Positions 56,353 through 64,000 of a stretch of 64,000 nt of DNA are shown piece after piece. Each line of letters starts with the position of its first letter. Position 1 is the first letter of the stretch. The position numbers and the translations under genes were made by a program. The DNA lies in assembly GCA_009733575.1 (NCBI GenBank), contig ML769520.1:62001-126000 (forward strand), written 5' to 3'. This stretch comes from Gymnopus androsaceus JB14. Taxonomy: Eukaryota; Basidiomycota; Agaricomycetes; Agaricales; Omphalotaceae. The notes under the pieces were generated by a model, which saw nothing but the letters and a program-made list of their open reading frames with translations, did not search any database and was not told where the DNA came from.

Positions 56353-59300
56353 ATGGCCACCCAGTCCTCTCCTTCTTTTTCTCGCTTCATGGGGTTCGGA
56401 CTAAAGTCCTATTCTACGTCCCCTAGTCCCCGAAATCGCAGTTCAACCAACGAAAGTGATTGGTACATTCCTTACAATGGTCCCTACGAGCAACCAAGAC
56501 CTACTTATAGAAGGGAGAAGGAGCCAAACCGTGATAGTTGGGGTGACCCGGTGTTTGAAGAGGGAGAAAATGACGAAGAAGTTGTTTTCGATGATGTTGA
56601 GCTTCGTAATCGCTACGGAGGTCGAACCAGAGCTCGTACCCAATCTCTATCTCAGGCCGCACAGTTTCTTCTGGCACTGTGGATCCAGGCAGGGTCAGTA
56701 TGGCCACTGCACGACGCTCCACTGTCTCTCATGGAACCAATGTTCCTCCTGTCCCTTCGTATATCAATCTTGATACTGCAGGAGGAGTGGGAGAGTCTCC
56801 AGTTCCTCGTCCGCGTAATTCTCGCGACACTCCTTCGTCGAGGAGGAAGAGCTTGGTCAGTTTGTTCACTTTCAATAGTTCGAGCAAAAAAATGCCTCCT
56901 TCTCCAAAGATAGACAAGCAACACAGTCCTAGCGCCCCTAGACTTTCCCGTCAGGAACGTCCATCTACCAAGGTGGCGGAGATACCGCGTCTTCCATCTG
57001 ATCCGGTGGCTGCAGCGGAAGCTCTCCGAGAATCTGCAACAACTGGTGATGAAGAGTATTACAATTCGTACTATTCATCGTTGATACAACACCCGAATCA
57101 TCATCAGCCGCCCGAAACAGGTTTCCATCTCCAACAATCATCTTCCCCTCAGAGCCAACCTAAACCCATCGAATCCGAACCTTCTCCTTCTTCTGCAGCA
57201 CATCCCTATGCTTATACCTTTTCCACAATGCCACCCGCTGACACTCCTCTTTCTGCGCCTCCTCCAAAAACACATTTTGATACCACTGCCACATACCGCA
57301 TCTACTCTGAGAATTCCCGCGTTATTTCCCCACCCCAAGTGATCAACTCCAACTCAATCGCACACAACAGCTCTGCGCTCTACTCACTCTCTCCAAAATT
57401 CCATCTCAACCCCTGATTTGCGTCACGCCGCTCGCGCCACTCCGCGGGCCAAGCCGCCACTTCCGAAAGGCAAAGATCGTTGGCTTTCAGCCGAGACTTG
57501 GTGCGATGCCCTGCTCTTTCCCAGGCCTCGCTTCAAAGTGAAGCAAAATAAGGATCTGGCCAGCGGACGTATTGTTAGTCCCCCAGGCAGTCCTGTTCTT
57601 GGTTACTTTGCCAACGGCAATGGGCCTCAACCAGGCATGGCCTCTCGAGTACTCGCTCATTCCCGGTCGATGATAGATTTGAATGCACCTCCTGTTGCAG
57701 GACCATCTAGATTGGCACCGGACTACTCACTTCGAGTTCCGCCGTTACCAGAGAAGCCTCTTCCGTCCCCTACTTCTTCCAACCGACCACCACGGCCGAA
57801 AAGTTGGGCATTAGATGATCTTGCTTTGCCCAGCCCGGTTCCTTCATTGGCTAGGTATGTTTTTTCTCGTTGTCAGGTCCAATTAAGCTATTCTAAGCTT
57901 ATTTCGACAGAGTTTTGGAAGAAGGTCAAATTCTGGAACACCAGCGGAAAAAGTGGCAGGCACAGGCAGTAAATTCGTTCCAAAATCACCGAGCCCGGTC
58001 ACTTTCTCGTACTCGGGCAAAGTCTCTTACGAACAAGCAGCCAAAGGCAAAGGACACTTCGAGGATGGAATTTTTAGCAGCTCGAGGTCTTTTGGGAAAC
58101 CAGGATGTCATTCCAGTCACTGTAGTGAAGCCCCGTCAGAGATCGGATAGTCAGACAGAGAGTCGTGGGACTACAGCTGGAACCTCTTCCCGTCATCATC
58201 ATTCCTCTTCGTTATCAAAAACCCTGTCCAGGTCGTCTCGGACACACTCACGAAATCATTCCCGCAGCGAATCTATCGGGAAATCTGCTGCAAAGATTGT
58301 CAAGCAGACCGCTTCTGCTTTATGTGCATTTGACGACGAAGGTATTAGTCCTGCGGAGGAGAGACCTCGTGATATCGAAGGCGTTTTGCAGACCAACTCG
58401 ACCAAGTTGATTAAGCTAGCCGATCCCGCTCAGTTATATATCGAATCGCCGTTGTCGAGTCGTAACGGTCACTCAGTGTCACCCACACCGTCCGGGATCA
58501 GCGAGTCGAGGATGGGCATCGCGCTGACAACGCCACCCATGACGGAAGAGACACTCGAGTCCATTAGGATGCCTGCTCATCCGTATGCCCAAGGAGGTCT
58601 CTCGTTCTATACGCCACCCTATGATCTTCAGTCTAATGCCCGAGGTGGACCTTACCCATCTGGTTCAGAGCAGCAGCAAGCCGTCGCAAAGAACCAAACC
58701 CTTGCTCCTCAATCATGGCATCCATACGCCAAAGCTGGCTCGTCATCTCGCGACTCTTATCAGAGCGAGATAAAAGTCGTCCCACGTCTACGATCCGACA
58801 GCAATGTGCCCCCTCCACAGAAAATGTGGGCTCAGTGGTCGTCGGGAGTCGTCCAGGAGATTTTGCCGAATGAGATTCAATATTCGCCCTACCTCCCGTC
58901 TACAGATGATTTCCAGGTCCGCAAGCAGGTCAGGAATTCGAGCCCGATTTATGACACTGTGGGTGTTGGAGAAACACTAGCCTGGGCGGCTATGCAACCA
59001 TATAGCAGGGACAGTGGGATTGGGACGAGCGAGGAACATACACCTGCGCGGGTCGAGCAACATGATCCGGAATTAAGCAGGAAACCAGTACAATACGATG
59101 TGACGCGGCCTTTGTATCTGCAGAAAGCCGTGCCCACGAGCCCTCTACAAGTTGCCGTATCGTCCTCCACTCCCGTACCACCAGCCACACCTCCTAGAAA
59201 TGACTCTTCTGGTAATCAATCTTCTAATTCTTCACCCCCGATATCACCTCCACCACCGCTAGGAAGTGTAGACGACCTTGCAAACTTCCACGACCTATTT

Positions 59301-60346
59301 TATCGGCCAAACATTTCACGGAACGTTTCTGCCAAAGAAAGTATTGCACCTCCCGAGATACCATGGGATGTTAACAGCTCTGGTCAGCGGGGAAGTGGTC
59401 TTTCTAGCATCGCTCGACAGCTGAGTGAGGAACTCGACGAATCTCACGGATCGTTAAAGCACTCTATAAGTCTCCGCTCACAATCTAGTTTGTCTGCGTT
59501 GCGACAAAGTCTGTCATGATGCTCGTACATCGCCTGTTGACGCAAACCTTCGTTTCGTGTTCTCGGATATTCCCGAGACTCCGTCACTCAGCGACAGGAA
59601 AACTGCGCATGCGAACATCCTGGCTTTCAAACCGTCCATTCAGATTCCGGAAGACATCGAATCATCTAGAGCTTCGTCCCCTGCCAGGTCTCCCGTAGAT
59701 AATCAAGACGCGTTAGGTGAGTTCACTCGTCCCAATTCAGATTTACTTCCTGACCACGATTGGAATCATAGATGAATTCCGATTGGGCCATATTGAATCT
59801 GTTACGACTCCTCCTGCCGTATCGGGTGAAAATCGCGTCTCTTTCGCTGGTCAAATGGCGTTCGCGATGGGCGAAGAAGCTCAGCAGGATCATCATGACG
59901 ATGAAAGTGAAGATGATGAGGATGAGGATGCTCAGCTGCTGTCTGCTCATCCTACTCACTCCAGCTTACAACCTCCATCTTCTGTACCTACCCGTTCAAG
60001 TTATATGACCACCTCGGATGCTTCCCGGATGTCTGGACTTTCCGACTTTCCAGATCCACCTCCACAACGAATGACACCTGCTCATATGTCATTGCTTAGC
60101 TCCTACTTTGACGATACGATCACGGAGAAAGAGATTGCTGATGTTCGGGCGTACGGGCACGTCAAACCCGCTACTCGTTCTCGCTCGGGGTCTGTCCTCA
60201 ATTCGCGTCCTGAGGGTCAAGCCCCCGCCAAAGCTCCGGGCGACGTCCCCACTCCTCCGTATGATCGACAGGAAGGAAAATCATCGTTTGATAATGATGG
60301 AAACGAGGAAATCGATGATCTCATTGCAAGTCTTTCGCCTCTATGA
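56353..60346 (+). CDS. Large Ser/Pro-rich protein of unknown function, frame broken in places
   Basis: The start at 56353 gives MATQSSPSFSRFMGFGLKSY. About 1,280 residues, mostly disordered and rich in Ser, Pro, Arg and His. Stretches with sequence character are an acidic block (EEGENDEEVVFDDVE), RRKSLVSLFTFNSSSKKMPP, the segment WLSAETWCDALLFPRPRFK near 57480-57540 (the most globular-looking part), RVLEEGQILEHQRKKWQAQA across the intron at 57855-57910, SPIYDTVGVGETLAWAAMQP near 58942, and acidic runs near 59890. The end is EEIDDLIASLSPL, stop at 60346. Frame shifts are needed near 56660, 57412 and 59517 (in the last, RQSLS-stop versus DARTSPVDANLRFVFSDIP). I do not recognise a family; Ser-rich signalling scaffolds look similar. 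Confidence 0.6.
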
Positions 60347-61684
60347 ATGTTTTATTAATCCCCTAGGTCCTTTTGCATTTTTGGTCACCATATTCTTTCT
60401 TTGCGCTTAAAGTAGGGATTCTTGTATGTATCATTAATTATTTTGTAAGTACCGTCGTCACTTCCATTCATTTGTACTTTTGTTGAGTTTAGAGCATGAT
60501 CATTATTTCTACACTTATTCCTTCGTTTGCTACTTTTCTATACCTGACGCACTAATTTCGATACTGTTTCGTTCGTCGCTGTATGCGTTGACTTAGTTTA
60601 AATAATGTCATATAAAAAAATTGAAAGTTGTCTCTGATGCGCACCTGGACATATGAACATTAGACGAAGAATCCTTAACAGTTTTCGAGAGCCATCTATC
60701 AGCGGAGTTGCAGACGCAGACTTGGCAATTGTTGCTGCTCGAACTTTAGATGGTGAGTTTGTAGATACTACTTCTGGATACTATTGACATACCAGCTTAA
60801 AGTAATGCCTTGTGTTTGCATGCAACACTCTCCAATTTCTCTTTCTCCTGTATAATTTCCTCCATTATGAAGGACCGTTATTGGGCCACAGGATCAATTC
60901 TGAAAAGCTCAAGCAGCGCTGCGCGGTCAAATGAATGAATGCTTTTAGAATCCCTCGAAACTCGCTTTTCTGTTGGCCGTCAGGTGCGCCCTTCAATCAT
61001 AAATCGAGGGGTATAGGTCGTACAGTATATGCTTGTCGAAATCGGTGGATGAATGTGGTGGCCACAGCGACTAAATCATTTATGTTCATTTCATTAAGTT
61101 CTGCTAGAAGTTGCTGTTGGTTCCCAGCAGTTGTTAGAATTTGGTGAACGTAGCTCATCCATAACGTTTGGGCGCTTATTCGCCATCATCATGGACCTCG
61201 TACACTGGGAATACTGTTCTACAGAAGGATGAAGTCTGTACACTGATCATGAGTACGTTATAGTATAGTATCTTTGAATATCTTACTATCAACCTAGATC
61301 ATTCTTCGCCAGAGAGCACACTTCCTTAAAATCTAGGCTGTATTTTCTACTGGCGCATAAAATGAAGCTTCGGTACCGGTGAAACCCTGCTCACTAGAAA
61401 GCTTTGTCAAACTTGCTAGTGTTGCACACGACTTTCATGGCCGCATATCAATGGCCTGAGACGATCTCTCCTGATTTCAGGTTGCCTGAGGAATCATTCG
61501 CGTAAGCTTGTAATCACAAATGTGTCATGCTGATAAACGACTCTGTCCGATGTCGTTCGCTGAACCGTCCGTAGACGACGCCCAAGCTCTTTGCTGGTAT
61601 AAAAGCAAGGATAACTCTCCGGAATGAATATCAACACCCCAATTCTCAGTCCCCTCCAATCAAGTACACTTTCTTCGCAATCCA
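60347..61684. other. 1.3-kb region without a recognisable gene
   Basis: AT-rich sequence with no domain-bearing frame, no tRNA and no obvious repeat. Its right end holds the promoter of the OYE gene: TATAAAA at 61598-61604, about 80 bp before the start codon at 61685. Confidence 0.55.
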
Positions 61685-63320
61685 ATGAAATCCTCTACTA
61701 GTTCAGCTACTTCCCTTGCAACTGCGCCACTTTTCGAGCCCCTTCGACTCGGGTCTCTCACTCTTCGCAACCGAGTGTTCATGGCTGCATTAACAAGGAA
61801 TCGTTCGGTACCTACAAATGTACCGAATGATTTAAACCTCGAGTACTACCAGCAGCGCGCCAAGAGCGCTGGTCTGATCATCTCCGAGGCGTTTTAATAA
61901 CTCCTCAAGGGTGGGTCCATTACTAAATCTTGAGTGTAGAAAATCACTAACATGCCCTTGAAACAGAACGGAATGGCCTCATGCACCTGGAATCTGGAGC
62001 CAAGACCAGATTGCAGGATGGAAGAAGATTACAGACGCGGTTCACAAGGAAGGCAGTTTTATTTTCGCTCAATTGTGGCATCGTAAGTTGCAGCCAGTGC
62101 AAGTCAACTTCGTCTAACACTATAAATTATAGTCGGCCGAGTCAGTCATCCTGACGCTCCAGAACAAATAGCTTCGGGTGTACCTGTGTACGCACCTTCT
62201 GCAATCGCAGCACGAGGAGGAAAGTTCAGATTCCTTCCTGGTGAACCGGGATACGTTACAGTAAGTGCTCGCTCGCTAGTTAGCATAGATGAGTGCTAAA
62301 TACATATCTCAGCCGACTACAATCGACGATCCGACTACGTTGCTCGATCTTTTTGAGCAAGCAGCAATAAACGCTAAGAATGCTGGATTCGACGGTGTAG
62401 AATGTGAGCTAACACCTATACCCGTCGCTTCATTTATCTAACATTCCTCTTTCAGTGCACGGTGCCAATGGATACCTGGTCCAACAGTTCCTCGATTCAA
62501 CCTCGAACAAACGAACAGACTCTTGGGGAGGCTCTGTCGCAAACCGCGCCCGTTTCGGTCTCTCGGCTCTCCAGAGGCTGATCAAAGTCTTTGGAAAGGA
62601 CAGAGTCGGAATAAAATTGAATCCTACTGGAGGCTACAATGATATGGGGTAAGCGAAAGCGATGCGATTCTCTTGATATGCAGGATAGGGCTGATATTTG
62701 ATTCTAGAATGCCTCTCGAGGAAACTATCGAGACGTATAGCTACTTCATATCCGAAGCTGACAAGCTGGGAATTGCTTACATTGAGCTCGTTCGATATGT
62801 TGATATGCTTGACCCAGTCATTGACGGTATGCGAAGTTTCACCATGTATGATGCTGCATCAATTCTAATACTGCTTACCGTGAAGGTGCAAAACGGGGAA
62901 CACCGCACGATATCCTCGCCACCTACGGTTCTCTTATTAAACATGCTCAAGTGTTCTCGAATGGAGGATTCACAGGTGAAGAAGCTGCTGCTACTGTTAA
63001 ATGTAGGATACACTACTAGCTCATGTATATTCTGTACTGATTGTCATTCCAATAGCCGGCCAAGCCTCTGGTATCTTCTTCGGAATACCATGGATCACCC
63101 ACCCTGATCTTCGCACAACGTTTACAGTTCGGAAAGGCTCTCGATAACGAGATCGATTTTACGACGCTTGTATGGAAAGTATTATGCTCCAGAGGCAGAA
63201 CAAAGACAAGGATATGTCGACTATCCAGCGGCAGATTATTCTGACCTGGAGCTGAAGAAGAGTAATAAACGTCTATCCATGGGTAACAGGGTGTTAAATT
63301 TGTTGCTGCGTAGCCATTAG
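61685..63320 (+). CDS. Old Yellow Enzyme family NAD(P)H:flavin oxidoreductase, frame broken in places
   Basis: An FMN enzyme that reduces activated C=C bonds of enones and related xenobiotics. The start at 61685 gives [20 protein letters not shown], then [89 protein letters not shown] and [20 protein letters not shown] (His and Asn that bind the substrate oxygen), then [24 protein letters not shown] and [12 protein letters not shown]. The C-terminal [35 protein letters not shown] leads to a stop at 63318-63320. Seven or so introns. Frame breaks near 61894 (a G missing in the GAGGG run of the expected [10 protein letters not shown]), 63110 and 63172. Typical length (about 370 residues) once read through. 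TATA box upstream suggests inducible expression. Confidence 0.85.
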
Positions 63321-63590
63321 AACGTCTCACAAGTCACACTGACAGCTAAAGAACATATATACTTACATTAGTTCACTTTTAATTACACTGTATCGATAGT
63401 ATTAGTAGAATATTCGTCTTTTGTTCGCTGCGATTCTTGTAAAGCCTGCTATGGAACGAAAATGGACATCAAAAAACTTAAATGGAACTGTACAACAGGT
63501 AATTTAGAAGAAGGGACAAAGGGACGGGATCTTTCTTGAACCTGAACAGAACAGTAGATCGAATTGGGCGCTTAATATCTCTCTCTCTCC
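63321..63590. promoter_or_regulatory. Short spacer upstream of CFT1
   Basis: 270 bp holding the OYE 3' UTR and the CFT1 promoter. A CT-repeat (TCTCTCTCTCTC) lies at about 63577-63588, directly before the ATG. Confidence 0.5.
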
Positions 63591-64000
63591 ATGCATGCGC
63601 TGCATTCTGAAATTCTACCTCCTTCTGGGATTGAATTTGCAGCGTGGCTTCAACTTTCTGGTGACAACATAGTGGTTGCTCGGTCGAATTTGCTGAGGAT
63701 ATTTGAGCTGAACGAAGAAAAGTTTCACCATATTCGGACCCATCGGCTGCATGGAATTGTCACTGGTTTGGAACGAGTCCAGGTGCTGGGTGATGGAAGA
63801 GATAGGCTCTTAGTGAGCTTCAAGGATGCAAAGGTACCCGCATATATTAAACCCACTTGCAGATTTATCTCACTATCTCTTTTAGATTGCTCTACTAGAA
63901 TGGTCTTCTTCAGTATACGATTTAATAACAGTCTCAATTCACACTTATGAACGCGCGCCCCAATGTCTGGACATTCGGCCCTCATTCCACTCTATCCTCC
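63591..64000 (+). CDS. cft1: 5' end of cleavage and polyadenylation factor subunit CFT1 (CPSF160), partial
   Basis: The scaffold of the mRNA 3'-end processing complex, made of WD40-type propellers. The start at 63591 gives MHALHSEILPPSGIEFAAWL, then NIVVARSNLLRIFELNEEKF and HGIVTGLERVQVLGDGRDRL. An intron at about 63834-63886 leads to IALLEWSSSVYDLITVSIHT. The pattern M-x-A-L-H-x-x-x-LPPSG at the N terminus and N-(L/I)-VVARSN-L-LRI-(Y/F) is characteristic of CPSF160/CFT1. The window ends inside exon two, so most of the roughly 1,400-residue protein is outside. Confidence 0.9.

Overview
The window is nuclear DNA of a basidiomycete fungus, most likely an agaricomycete mushroom. Coding regions are cut by many introns of about 50-60 bp with GT-AG (occasionally GC-AG) borders, genes lie close together on both strands, and the content is typically fungal: FKS1 beta-1,3-glucan synthase, Kre2-type mannosyltransferases, a sedolisin protease, TOM40, PIK1 and CFT1. 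I recognise about 26 genes or gene pieces. No tRNA, rRNA, CRISPR array or transposon was found.

Layout. 1-8 kb: 3' end of a mitochondrial i-AAA protease (YME1-like), the XPD/RAD3 helicase (minus), and a secreted GH5 mannanase-like protein (minus) that appears to lack both catalytic glutamates. 8.6-10.2 kb: a mitochondrial TPR protein that may be MGR3-like. 10.7-18.4 kb: an intact sedolisin gene followed by rearranged, partly inverted near-copies of it around a 921-bp run of N. 18.6-23.4 kb: a small 93-residue gene, a PTC7-type phosphatase and an LRR-like gene. 23.5-29.4 kb: FKS1. 30-33.5 kb: a candidate SUZ12/VEFS-box Polycomb protein and splicing factor CWC2. 33.7-36.7 kb: a coiled-coil protein with a coding 105-bp tandem repeat. 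37-44 kb: a FHIP/RAI16 homologue, a DNAJC9-like J protein, a PAP2 lipid phosphatase and a coiled-coil protein. 44.5-47 kb: a lone ABC ATPase and TOM40. 47.4-51.7 kb: two tandem GT15 mannosyltransferases. 52-60 kb: PIK1 and a large Ser/Pro-rich unknown. 61-64 kb: an Old Yellow Enzyme and the 5' end of CFT1.

There is no operon-like pathway cluster. Most genes are housekeeping (transcription-repair, splicing, 3'-end processing, mitochondrial import and proteostasis, wall synthesis, phosphoinositide signalling). Two pairs share short divergent promoters: LRR-like/FKS1 (about 177 bp) and PIK1/Ser-Pro-rich (about 194 bp).

A major caveat is that many conserved genes (FKS1, FHIP, CWC2, DNAJC9, PIK1, OYE and others) carry single-base indels that break an otherwise conserved frame. 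Because essential genes are hit, sequencing or assembly error is the likeliest cause, and the same caution applies to the inverted sedolisin copies beside the gap. The features with the best claim to biological novelty are the catalytically dead-looking GH5 protein, the sedolisin rearrangement, the VEFS-box candidate, the 105-bp coding repeat and the micro-exons of the first GT15 gene.
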